Assembly: GCA_022702705.1 (NCBI GenBank)
Contig: CM040424.1
Location: 143,163,165-143,227,164 of the forward strand
Source: Papilionanthe hookeriana x Papilionanthe teres
Taxonomy: Eukaryota > Streptophyta > Magnoliopsida > Asparagales > Orchidaceae
Direction: 5' to 3'
DNA length: 64,000 nt
The notes under the pieces were generated by a model, which did no database searches, was not told the DNA's origin, and was given only the letters and a program-made list of their open reading frames with translations. The stretch's first letter is position 1; each line of letters begins with the position of its first letter. Of the stretch, positions 23,162 through 32,644 are shown piece after piece. The translations under genes and the position numbers were made by a program.

Positions 23162-23962
23162 AATATTCTGGTAATGAGATAGTTATTATATGGTTTGTTG
23201 AGTCGTTGTATCAATTTAGAGAATCGATTGTGTTTGTTTGTGTATTTGCTCTCATGTTCAATGTGTGTTGTTTCTGCTTAGAAATTGTTGTGTTTGAGTG
23301 TGTATTAGGAACTTAAATCAAGTATAATACTTATCTGGAATGTATTGAGTCAATATTGAAGATTATAAATGGAATTTAGTGAGTTTGATTTAAACCTTAT
23401 GTTTGATTGGTGGATTAAATATTTAATTTTTATAAATTTTTAAAAAATGTTGTGGAAGTTAGAAACTGAACCCCTACTCTGATATGAGTAATTGGAAGTT
23501 GAATTTATGAATTTTGGTGGAAAATTAAATTTAAAAATAATTTTTTGTGAAAGGCGAGTCTGGCGCCTAGGCGCCAGAATTCGGCGCCAAAGCGCCAGTT
23601 CGGCCTGTACCCGAAAATTTACTTAAATAACCCCTAAAAGCCATTTTTGACGCCTAAGCTTCATCTTCTTCCCCATTTTCACGAAAATACACCTTTTAGA
23701 TCCATTTTAAGGTCAAAACATCAAGGATTTGAGTGTGAAACCATTCGATTTCTTCGTCTCAAGGTTAGATCTACACTTTAAACCATTTATTTTCGATTTT
23801 CACCATAGATTTCCCTAGTTTTGCTAAGAACCGAAATTTTGAAAAAAAAATTTGATTCTTAGTGATTTCTTTGGATTTTTAAACTTATTTTAAGTTTTTT
23901 AAACTTAAAAAGAGTTTAAATCTTTGATTCCTAAATTTATTCTTATTTTCTTTCACGTTTAG
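23162..23962 (+). other. Spacer between ORFa and the env-position ORF, element C
   Basis: AT-rich non-coding sequence. It includes the cleanest palindrome pair, GGCGCCTAGGCGCC at 23562-23575 and GGCGCCAAAGCGCC at 23583-23596. The 160 bases before the ORF at 23963 resemble a 5' leader, but I see no clear splice or promoter signal. Confidence 0.6.
23562..23596. repeat. GGCGCC-palindrome pair (best preserved)
   Basis: Members start at 23562 and 23583 (21-nt offset). They are mutually complementary, with agaattc between them as a potential loop. Confidence 0.8.
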
Positions 23963-25123
23963 ATGGCTCCGAAATCTAAGCGCGGGAAGGCACGAGATAA
24001 CTTTGATAGCAGCAAATTTTCTACTGCGGCTGCACATTTTCGCTTCCACAACTTTGCGACATCCAGGAAGTTCATTTTAGAACGAAGTTTCTATCATCCG
24101 GGAGAAATAATTGAAAACACTATCGTCGCACACAATTGGCAACAATTCCGTTATTTCACCGTCGTCGTCGTTATCCCTATTGTTCGAGAGTTTTATGCAA
24201 ATTTTCTGGATGCCGAAGATTATGAAGTCTTTGTCAGAGCTATCAGAGTAGGATTTAGTCCTGAATGAATCAACATATTTTATGGCCTGCCACCAACTAT
24301 TGAATGCCATTATTCTGGATTATCACCATCTGAGGGATATTTGGATATGATCATTGCTTATTTGACTGACGGTACTGGATCTTGGAAGATCAGGAACGGA
24401 AAAAGGATAAACGTCAAATCCTCCAAATTAAATGGTATTTCTAAAGCATGACACTATTTTATTTCTGCAAGATTGTTACCTTCCAACCACCTGAGTGAAG
24501 TGACTAGAGATCGAGCGATCTTAAACTACCGCATTTCAGGAAAAGAAGCCTATCGATGTTGGCAGTATTATTTATGATTCCGTGGATTCTACCGCGATAT
24601 CCAAAGACTTCCGTTGGACTCGGGATTCCCATCTCTCGATTTATTCATTATGTGTTAGTAATGGAGTCACCGTCGATATTTCGAGGAGAAGTTAAAGTCT
24701 ACCAAACCAATCGAGGCAGAGAGTGTTAGTATCTATGATCGTCTTCGAGGGAAGAGATCGACCGCTCCTTCTACTTCGCACATACTTCGGTGTAGACCTT
24801 CTACTTCTCGACCCTCTACTTCGCCGAGCCACCATCGAGTTTCGGAAATCAATGCATGATCGCTTTTAGAGCGAAGCAACAGGAGTTATTTCAAACTCAC
24901 CTGCAGGATTGATACTATTGATAGAAACTCGATCATTTATCCGATTATACCCGCAGGAAGATTAGTTATGATGCCGAGTATGATGAAGCCCTATCGATTT
25001 CTGAAGGGTGAACATGATGTTAGTTTTCCTACTTTTCCTAGTTTCACACCATTTGTTGATCCTAAGGACGTAGAATTTTCCTTTGGTGACGATGATGATG
25101 ATGAGGCTACAGCTAGTGACTAG
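23963..25123 (+). pseudogene. Env-position ORF of element C (putative plant transposon protein domain), disrupted
   Basis: The ORF starts MAPKSKRGKARDNFDS. It shows the blocks of the plant-specific domain annotated as putative plant transposon protein (found in Athila third ORFs): WQQFRYFTVVVVIPIVREFY, AIRVGFSPE, YFISARLLP and VTRDRAILNY. It ends in an acidic tail GDDDDDEATASD before TAG (25121-25123). Stops at 24265 and about 24449 and a frameshift near 24540 inactivate it. I see no signal peptide or membrane helix, so env-like describes its position rather than a shown function. Homologues are 31366-32211 and 29113-30211 in element D. Confidence 0.75.
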
Positions 25124-26429
25124 TTGTTATAGATCTTTATGATGAGCTACTCTGTTAGTTTGTTTTATTTGAATTGTTTGTTTAGTTTTGTGTGTAATGT
25201 ATGTTGATTTGTTTAAATACCTGTGTGGATTGATTAGTGTTAAGATTCTGTTATTTAAATATTCTTAGTATATAGTGTTGAGACTGAAGTTAGAGTTAAT
25301 TTATGATATGTTTGCTTAGTCTACTATTTAGTAATTAGTAATTTTGCTCTGCTTTAATTTTGTTTAAAATTTAGTATAATCCTAAAAATTAGCCTGCTTA
25401 CTTTTTATACATGCTTCAATTTTATCTTAATTATTCATAAAAGCATGAGTAGAAGTTAATTTTTCTTTTTAAGATTGTTTTTACATACTTATAAAAATTC
25501 TTATGATTTTCTTTCTCTCATACTTTCAAATTATCATAGTATACCAAAACTTAAGTTTGGGGGAAGGGAAAATACATTCAAATTTAAATTTTATTTGTCC
25601 TTAAAGAGCTAATATTTTCATAAAAATAAAAACTTTTTAACATAACTTAAGGAATGAAGAATTTATTTGAGATCACTTTTATTTTTGAAATTATAAACAA
25701 TTTAGTGAAATTAACCAAAATTTTAATAACTTTGATTGATTTTAAGAATAGAATTATTTAACATAAAGAAGAATAAGATTAAGAAATTTTTCTATTCATG
25801 ATAGAAATAATAGAATTTTAGAAATATTAAGTAATAAAAAATTATCACTTGAAAAAGAAAAGATTGGAAATCTTTTTGAATTCTTATTCATGTTATAACA
25901 ATTAAATGGAAATGTATAAGTTTTGAAAATATAAGTTAAGGATAGTGAAGTTCAAAACCATTAACAGGCTATCCAGATATAGTAATCCTCTCTATATGTG
26001 TATAAAAAAAAAAGAAAAAGAAAAAAAAAAGAGAGGAGAAGCTTGAGGAAATGCCTAATAAAAAATTGGCTTCACTTGAATTATCTTATAAGAAGAAAAC
26101 TAGTTACATATTTTACTTAATTTTTATACATGAATATTTATTTAAGAAAGATTTTTCAAGAAGATCTTTTTCTTGTGAATAATCTATGAGATTTTAATAT
26201 AATAGACTTCTATTACTTTCAAAATGGATGAAAAGTTTGAAATCTTATTATTTGGTAGTTAGATATTATTTAAATTCTTAAAATAAAACTTAGTTAGTGA
26301 AATTGGGTTAATAATTTACTAAAAACTTTATAAAATAAAAAATTATAAGGAATCTTAAATATTTACCTTTTATTTCAAAGGTTATATATTTTATATAGTA
26401 AAAAGAGTTACTTGAGGACAAGTAACATT
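25124..26429 (+). other. 3' UTR of element C
   Basis: AT-rich and non-coding. It contains cttaagtttgggggaaggg (about 25550-25568), which resembles a PPT but is followed by more 3' UTR, and a purine run of A/G at about 26007-26042. The stretch attcaaaaccattaacaggct-like near 25950-25975 is shared with element D. Confidence 0.65.
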
Positions 26430-26446
26430 TAAGTTTGGAGGATTTT
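26430..26446 (+). promoter_or_regulatory. Polypurine tract of element C
   Basis: Preceded by cttgaggacaagtaacattt, then aagtttggaggatt directly before the LTR start tgatctataaaa. The combination gaggacaag...aagtttggggg just upstream of TGAT is typical of Athila 3' ends. Confidence 0.7.
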
Positions 26447-26642
26447 GATCTATAAAATAATACCTATTTCTTTATGTCTTAATTCTTATCAATTTCTAAG
26501 GATATTATGCTTTAATGAAAGGTATTTTTTTTGTTTTTGGATGTAGGTGATGTAAAAAGGTCCAAAAAGGAAAACGGAGAAAAAAGAAGCAAAAAGGAGC
26601 AAAAATGGAGCACAATACAAAAAGTATAAGAAAATATGGCCT

Positions 26643-26918
26643 GACGCCTAGGCGCCAGAAGTTGGAGCCTAAACGCCAGACTCGATACAGAAACTGTCAA
26701 GTTTTTGACAACGTTTGAACGGTTATTTTGACGAAGTGAGTGGTTATTGGACATTCTAGAAGACTGGCAGTTGTTCCTTGATAATAGGTCATGTGATACA
26801 TTGCATTTGGACACTCCAAAACAGTTTTAATCGTGAAGAGGTGCAAGCCAAAGTGAAGGTGCGAAGAACTGGATGCGGTGTTCGGCGCCTAGGCGCCAGA
26901 TTCCGACGCCTAGGCGTC
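26643..26918. repeat. Two GGCGCC-palindrome pairs in the C LTR U3
   Basis: GACGCCTAGGCGCC (26643) pairs with GGAGCCTAAACGCC (26664). GGCGCCTAGGCGCC (26884) pairs with GACGCCTAGGCGTC (26905). Both offsets are 21 nt. The second pair ends about 75 bp upstream of the TATA box. In the last member both arms changed together (GACGCC/GGCGTC), which keeps the palindrome. Confidence 0.8.
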
Positions 26919-26991
26919 ATACAGACCTTCTAGAAGATTCATTGAATGTGGACATGTTTTGAAGAGGTGCCTCAAGGCAACCCTTGAAGTC

Positions 26992-26998
26992 TATAAAT
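26992..26998 (+). promoter_or_regulatory. TATA box of the C LTR
   Basis: gtctataaataggag is a canonical plant TATA context, about 545 bp into the LTR. It defines a short U3. Confidence 0.75.
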
Positions 26999-28206
26999 AG
27001 GAGTCCATTTCTTCAGAAAAATGTGCCCCCCATTGTAACCCCTTTCTCTTATCCACTTTAGGATCTCTCATCCTTAGAGAGAGAAATAGAGAGAGAAATT
27101 TAGGGCCACTTTTGTTTAGTTTAGTGAGTTTATTTTCAAGTTGTTGCATCTGGAGTTCATTACACTGTGGAGTTAGTAGGAATCAGAAGATCTGTAGAAG
27201 GAATATTTGAGATAAGTATTTTATATTTGATTCAAAGTTTATTTATTATGTTTTCGTTGTTTGTATTCAATGTGTTCTGAGTAGTTAGTTTAATTTCTTC
27301 CTTCAATTATGAAGAGATAAATAAGATAATAAAAGATTCGATGGAGAATTGAAATTTAAAATATTTGCAAAACATTGTGATGACATTAATACCTGATCTT
27401 ACTTTACTTTTTAAAATTGGCCATTTAAATTGTTAAAACATGTCGAAGAGTTTTGAGACCTAGAAGGAGAAAAAATCTTAACTTGTAAGTGTCACATGAA
27501 TCCTTGGGTAGTCGAAGGGAATGTGCGGGCTATTCAAGGTGAAGTACAAATAAATAGGAAGATAAGATTTAAAGGGCGTAGAATTGATAAGTTTTTAGAG
27601 TGACAGACTAAATTCTTATAATTTGATTTATAGATTAGGAAAGGGTCACTAGTAGGGTCGACCATAGCCACCTCGGACATCTAGTAGTGTGAGTCTAGAT
27701 TAACCCATTCTACTAACAATACATCCGAACTCGATCTGCAGAATTAGCCAATGTTCTTTGCGCCTGGATCAAAGGGTAATGAATAGGAATGCTTCTATTT
27801 GGCACAATACCACAAATCAAATTCTCCAACGAATATTAAATTATCTTAAGAATCTTAGATTAATTGAAGGGAAGAAAGTTGTTTATTGTATATAGTTTTC
27901 ACAAAATCATTGTCTTATTATTGTTTTCTTTATTTGCATCTAGTAAATTAATAGTAATTTATAGTTAGATTAAAACACAAAAAGATTTTTTAAATAAAAT
28001 ATTTAGAAATTTATTACTATAATTTTTCCCCATGGGATCGATACTGGGTCTTTGTTTCAAAGCTCTATATTAATTGAAACGATACGTATACTTGTGTAGT
28101 ACCCAAAAAGTATATAAAATATTTTCTTTTTAAAATTATATTTTGCTATATAAACATATATTTAAAAAGTTTTATTTGGTACACATCTATATAGCAAGTT
28201 ATTCCA

Positions 28207-29112
28207 GGCCAAGTGTTTCGCGCCTTTGCCAGAAATTAAATTTTCTAGCAGTGGTAACAAATTCTTGTATTTGGAAGTACAAAAATCTGGTCAATAGCCT
28301 TTAATGATTTTGAACTACACTCTTCTCTTTCGAAAGTTCAAACTTAAGTCACCTCCTTACTTTATAGTTAGGTAGAAGCTTTATTATTCATCATAAATTC
28401 ACAATCTCTTCTTAATACACAACACTTTAAGTCCCTTAATATTTCAAAAATACAATTTTCTTTAGTTTAAATAGTTGACTATAATCAAATCCTTTCATAC
28501 CAAATATCTTACTTATAAAATCAACCTTTATCATTAAAAATTTCCATCTTATCCATCCATAATATTCAACTGAAATAAAGAGTTTTAGTTATCTTACAAT
28601 GAGGTTCCCAGAAGTTATGCTAATAATTTTTGAAAATATAATAATTAAGAATAAATTAAAGTTTAGCATTTCTCTACCCTCCCCCGAACTTAAATTTTTC
28701 AATAAATTTGAAATAGTTGAGAGTAAAAGAAAACTAACCTTTTTGTGTTGGGATTCTGAAATCTTCAACAACTATTTGGTATTAATCAAAATTTACAACT
28801 AATAGGCATGAAGCAATTAGTAGCAATGATATAAAAATTTTAAATATTTGCATGGGTAAAGAGAAATTAACATTAAACATCTAAATATCCAACAAAACAC
28901 TATAACTTGAAACAAACTATCACACTACTAACAGTACAACTAACAGTTTTTAATGTTTCAGTACAACATAACAGTTCAACACAAAAAGTAAATAATACTA
29001 CATCACACAGTACAACACAGGGTTACACATCACATGAAAAGTAAATATCCACTACATCACATCAATACAACAAAACATACTAAGAACTATAGAAATAAAA
29101 CAAACAAACTAT
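28207..29112 (-). other. 3' UTR of element D and junction with C
   Basis: Non-coding on the minus strand. It contains tttaagttcgggggagggt (about 28674-28692), equivalent to 25550 in C, and a segment near 28290-28330 matching C at about 25950-25980. No LTR of D follows. At 28218-28236 the + strand reads tcgcgcctttgccagaaat, similar to the tRNA-Asp-type primer site of Athila elements. Confidence 0.55.
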
Positions 29113-30211
29113 CTACCAGTCTCCATCACCAGGACCAGCAGCGGGGTCATCAGTAGGGTCATCAACAGGGTCAAGTCTATATGGTGTATAGTTGGGACAA
29201 GTAGGAAATATCACATCGGACTCCCCCTCATAAATCTAACCTGAACATCATAATAAGCCATATCAAACTCAACTCTCCTCAACAGATAATATTCATTCAC
29301 ATCACTCCTTGCTTCTAACACATCCATCTGACTATAGAGTCTATCCACACTAGCACTCTGTAATCTCAGCTGCTCCATAATATCAGATAAGGTAGGCGGC
29401 TCAGAAGTAGATGGTACATCATAACTCGTAGTAGGATTATCAGTACTCCTACGCTCAGCTCTGGCTCCACATGAGACTCATGAGTACAGATAATATTTTT
29501 TGTAATAGGTCTCAATGGTATAGCCACTTCTTCAGAACTACTAAACTCCATTCCAGATTGAACACAGAGGGCATGAACTAAGGCATGATGTCCTAATCCT
29601 CCAGTCGTCTCGCCTCTAGCAATCATCTAAATATTTTTGTAAATAATAGCTCCAATATCAATATTTTTCATCTTTTGTATACAGTAATTCAAAATTGCTC
29701 TATCTCTAGTAACTTCGTTGTGGTGATAAGATGGTAATAATCTTGCAGAAATGAAATAATGCCAGACTTTTGAAGCAACATTCAAAGTGGTGGCAGGGAA
29801 ATTTATCAACTATTTTTGACTTACTTTCCATTCTCCTCGCCCGTCAGTCAGAAAAGCAATAACTTCTCTCATATTCTCTCTTCTAGTGTCAAAGTTTTCG
29901 TACTTACATACGAATGGTTCCCGAGTCAAATAGAAAGCATTGATGCGCTGAGGAGTAAACTCAGTCTCAGTCCAGGGTACATTAGAATAAAATTCTGTAA
30001 CAACTCCCATAACAGCATTCACAGTGAAATAACAAAATCGCTCCCAGTTTCACTATGCAATTAATTGTTCTACAGATCCACCAGGACTATCAAAAGCTCG
30101 ATCATGGATACACTTCTTATTGTGAGGGATAGAGTTATAGTGAAATTGGGCTTTGATGTTGACAAACCTCTCATCATCAAAATCCAATTTCTTCTTCCCA
30201 CTTGGAGCCAT
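29113..30211 (-). pseudogene. Second env-position ORF of element D (D2), disrupted
   Basis: The ATG at 30211-30209 starts MAPSGKKKLDFDDERF, matching the start MAPKSKRG of the C copy. Shared domain blocks follow: FCYFTVNAVMGVVTEFYSN, EFTPQRINAFY, EVIAFLTDGRGEWK, WHYFISARLLPSYHHNE and VTRDRAILNYCIQ. Stops at about 30056 (after EQLIA), 29819 and 29630, and a frameshift near 29440, break it. The C-terminal part (DIMEQLRLQSASVDRLYSQM-type, then an acidic DDPTDDPAAGPGDGDW end at 29113) is readable in other frames. It is the orthologue of the C copy; D1 is a more distant paralogue. Confidence 0.75.
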
Positions 30212-31071
30212 GTGAATTTCTAAAATTTACAAAAAAAATTCCAATAAATCCTAATTCACAATGTAACAACTCCAAAAACTATTCTAAGGGTGTAAGAGCA
30301 AATTTCATCATGGAAATCTCAAAATCTCATTAAAACTCCAAAAATTCCACCATAGGCAATGTGAGAGATTTCTATGGTGAAAATCCAAAAATTTTAACTT
30401 AAAGTGAAGCTCTTACCAAGAGAAGTGCAAATCCGGTGTCAAATAGCTTTGAAAACTCCTTAAATCTGAGATCAAACAAGCCCTAGATCTTCAAAATTGT
30501 GAAAATGGAGGAGGAAGATGAAGGAAATGGAAAAATTTTGTGGGTCCCAGAGCAAAAACCGTGATATCGAGGGTTTAGACTTTTTCTGGGTTCGGCGCCA
30601 GCGGCGCTCTATTTAAAATAAATGGCCAAACTCTTTGGATTTGGGCGCCTGCGGCGCCAGTCCAAAATATTTTCTGGGTCTGAAAACTTTTTCGTAATTT
30701 CAATCTTTTTGACATCCATAATAATGTTTCACACTTCAATAAGCATTTACATCATCCCATAAGCAATAATTAACAAAATTTTCACACAAACAATACACAA
30801 CAATCTCATATATATATAAAATCCATGTTACATCAAAGACACTAAATAGGTTCATTCAAACCAACTATTCTTAGATGTTTAGTGCACTAAGTACTCTACG
30901 ATAGGCAAGCACTAAGATCTAAGCACACAATGAAAGTAAACACATCCAAATGCAAGTTCAAAGCAAAGCAAGTACTACACAACCAAACATAACTAAGAAA
31001 AGCAAACTAAACACACAACATACAAAAGTAGATTTTATCAATTACTCCACATCAGTTTCAGAACTATCACC
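30212..31071 (-). other. Spacer between D1 and D2
   Basis: Non-coding, AT-rich. It carries two GC hairpins (GGCGCCAGCGGCGCT at 30594-30608 and GGCGCCTGCGGCGCC at 30644-30658) at the place where C has its palindrome pair. The 200 bases before D2 are leader-like. Confidence 0.6.
30594..30658. repeat. GGCGCC hairpin pair (D form)
   Basis: Two units of about 15 bp, each GGCGCC, a short core, then GGCGCC/T. Each can fold alone as a 6-bp stem with a 3-nt loop. The offset is 50 nt. A second pair is at 32355-32369 and 32404-32418 (offset 49). Confidence 0.7.
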
Positions 31072-31365
31072 TCATCTAATGTCTCCATTTGATTGCTGAT
31101 GCAGAAACAAGTTATAGAATGGATGAAATGGAAATTCGTTAGATGATTCTTCAGCAATCACCCTGTTCTTCTTCATCAGATTGATCAAGCCCATCTCAAT
31201 TCAACCAGTGTGATCGAATTGCTCTTTCATTCTCTAATCTATATGATCGAATAAATCAGAAATGTTGTTGATTGCATTCATAACATTTCGTACCTCTTTA
31301 TCCAATTGTTTGATCATTTGTAATATCACCCAGGAACATTCAGAAAGATATGGTTGAATTGGCTA
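31072..31365 (-). pseudogene. ORFa-like tail downstream of D1
   Basis: In the same frame as D1, after its TGA-TAG stops, the sequence stays open in blocks (KEVRNVMNAINNISDLFDHI, RMKEQFDHTG, EESSNEFPFHPFYNLFLH) with only single stops between them, down to TGA 31074-31072. The blocks weakly resemble ORFa (IGDRLHEKFHQIEHLE, QMKLQFDHFE, TDFPRALVFFP). Either D1 once had this C-terminal extension, or ORFa here is a decayed separate gene. Confidence 0.4.
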
Positions 31366-32211
31366 TCAAGTCTGTGTTGGTTGATCAACAAATAAATTCA
31401 TGTCATCTTCATCTCCAACTGTCTGGTAGGCATAGGGATTAGTTGGATCAATAGGCCTCCAAAGAAGAAGAACTTTTTCCCAACTTTCATAAGGAACTTG
31501 TGGCTGACTACTTAACAAAAATATGGTGAACGGGTGTCCAAGCTCATATTTGGAGCCATGCACAATTAATCCAAGTTCTGATCTCACAATAATATTACTA
31601 ATGTCAATCGGCCTTCCAGTTTGAATACAGAAATTCAAAATGGCGCTTTCCTTTGTTACCTTGCTAATCTTCAATGTCGGAAATAACTTTGCCGAAATAA
31701 AGTAATGCCACTGCTTCGATACTGGATTGAGACATGCGGATGGGAAAGTCATGTATCCATTCTCTCTAACTTCCCATTCTTCATTCTCATCCATCAGATA
31801 TCGATAAACATCATTCATATTATCCTTAGTGGCATTAAAATTAGAATAATGGCAAATAGTTACGTTCTCGATCATAAAGAGATCATTGATTCGTGTAAGA
31901 GTGAATTGCACAAATCTACCACGAACAAATACAAACCCTTGATTGATTACGTAAAGATTTGCACAAAACTTTTTCACGACGGGAACAACAACGGTAGCGG
32001 AAGTGTAGCAAAGCACTTCCCAACGTCTCTCTTTAATAATTTCTTCAATTCTAGTAGTAGGATTATCCATACCTCGATTTATGAAGCCTCGTTCCATGAA
32101 AATCCTTCTTTTCATCATCACTTTGTTGAGCAAATGTTGCGCTTCAAAACTGATGAACTTTCTTCGGTTCAAAACACGAAATAGAGGGGTTTCAATGGGA
32201 AAGGAATCCAT
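31366..32211 (-). CDS. Env-position ORF D1, intact (281 aa), putative plant transposon protein domain
   Basis: The only long accessory ORF of the window without a lesion. It starts MDSFPIETPLFRV. Domain blocks match the C and D2 copies: RRWEVLCYTSATVVVPVVKK, LTRINDLFMIENV, WHYFISAKLFP, VTKESAILNFCIQTGRPIDI and the acidic end DEDDMNLF. Motif order is the same as in D2, but sequence and N-terminus differ, so D1 is a diverged paralogue. I see no transmembrane segment or signal peptide. It lies 0.4 kb downstream of integrase after the conserved hairpin, where a subgenomic or spliced RNA would be needed to express it. Its biochemical role is unknown in this family. Confidence 0.75.
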   Translation of the reverse strand: MDSFPIETPLFRVLNRRKFISFEAQHLLNKVMMKRRIFMERGFINRGMDNPTTRIEEIIKERRWEVLCYTSATVVVPVVKKFCANLYVINQGFVFVRGRFVQFTLTRINDLFMIENVTICHYSNFNATKDNMNDVYRYLMDENEEWEVRENGYMTFPSACLNPVSKQWHYFISAKLFPTLKISKVTKESAILNFCIQTGRPIDISNIIVRSELGLIVHGSKYELGHPFTIFLLSSQPQVPYESWEKVLLLWRPIDPTNPYAYQTVGDEDDMNLFVDQPTQT

Positions 32212-32644
32212 AGGATACGAATTGTTTTAGGTGGTTTCATTTTTCTGGAGTTAAGAAGTCAAAAATGGAGTTTGGGGAGTTATAGGGATGAAGATCTCGC
32301 AAAAAAATGCAAAAACTTACATTTTAAAACTTTAAAACCGTCAAACAGATTTTGGGCGCCGGCGGCGCTCAAACAGTCATGTTTAGTAGGGCAGAAACGA
32401 TAGGGCGCTGGCGACGTCAGTGGTCAAAATTTCTCACCGAACTTCGTTTGATCCAAAATATTCTAATATCTTGATTTGATCCATCATTTATCAATTTTTA
32501 ATTATTTAATAGTAATTAAAACTCAAAATCAACTATCTAAAAAGGTTCAACTACAACAAACAAACAAACACACAACAAAGATACATATGGGTTGCTTCCC
32601 ATAAAGCGCTTGGTTTAACGTCGTCAGCCCGACAAACCATTCAG
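32212..32644 (-). other. Spacer between integrase and D1
   Basis: Holds GC hairpins at 32355-32369 and 32404-32418, and the conserved post-pol hairpin. No ORF is supported. Confidence 0.65.
32586..32603 (-). promoter_or_regulatory. Conserved post-pol hairpin, element D
   Basis: TATGGG-N6-CCCATA on either strand. On the sense (minus) strand it follows gacgttaaaccaagcgcttt. Counterpart of 22226-22245; the loop differs by one base (aagcaa against aggcaa) and the stem is kept. Confidence 0.65.

Larger units (their letters stand above)
19569..28206 (+). mobile_element. Athila-like retrotransposon C (truncated, pol-deleted)
   Basis: Order on the + strand: gag (5' truncated at the B LTR), protease, RT, deletion, conserved post-pol hairpin, palindrome cluster, ORFa, palindrome pair, env-position ORF, 3' UTR, PPT (about 26430-26446) and 3' LTR from 26447. 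The 5' LTR, PBS and gag N-terminus are missing. RNase H and integrase are deleted at about 22196. The right border is uncertain (28110-28230). Confidence 0.85.
26447..28206 (+). repeat. 3' LTR of element C (right border approximate)
   Basis: Starts TGATCTATAAAA after the PPT. It contains two palindrome pairs (26643-26678 and 26884-26918), a TATA box (26992) and, near 28030-28105, gggatcgatactgggtc...gatacgtatacttgtg, which resembles the U5 end of Athila-type LTRs. The end is ambiguous: attcca at 28206 is a candidate CA end. A primer-site-like sequence follows at 28218. Confidence 0.65.

Noticed and set aside
23963..25123. Calling the env-position ORFs true envelope proteins
   Set aside because: No signal peptide, membrane helix or furin-type site is visible. 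Only position and the plant transposon protein domain support the relation.
25550..25568. PPT and LTR start of element C at cttaagtttgggggaaggg
   Set aside because: Sequence continues as 3' UTR shared with D. The PPT plus TGAT border at 26430-26447, followed by a TATA box, fits better.
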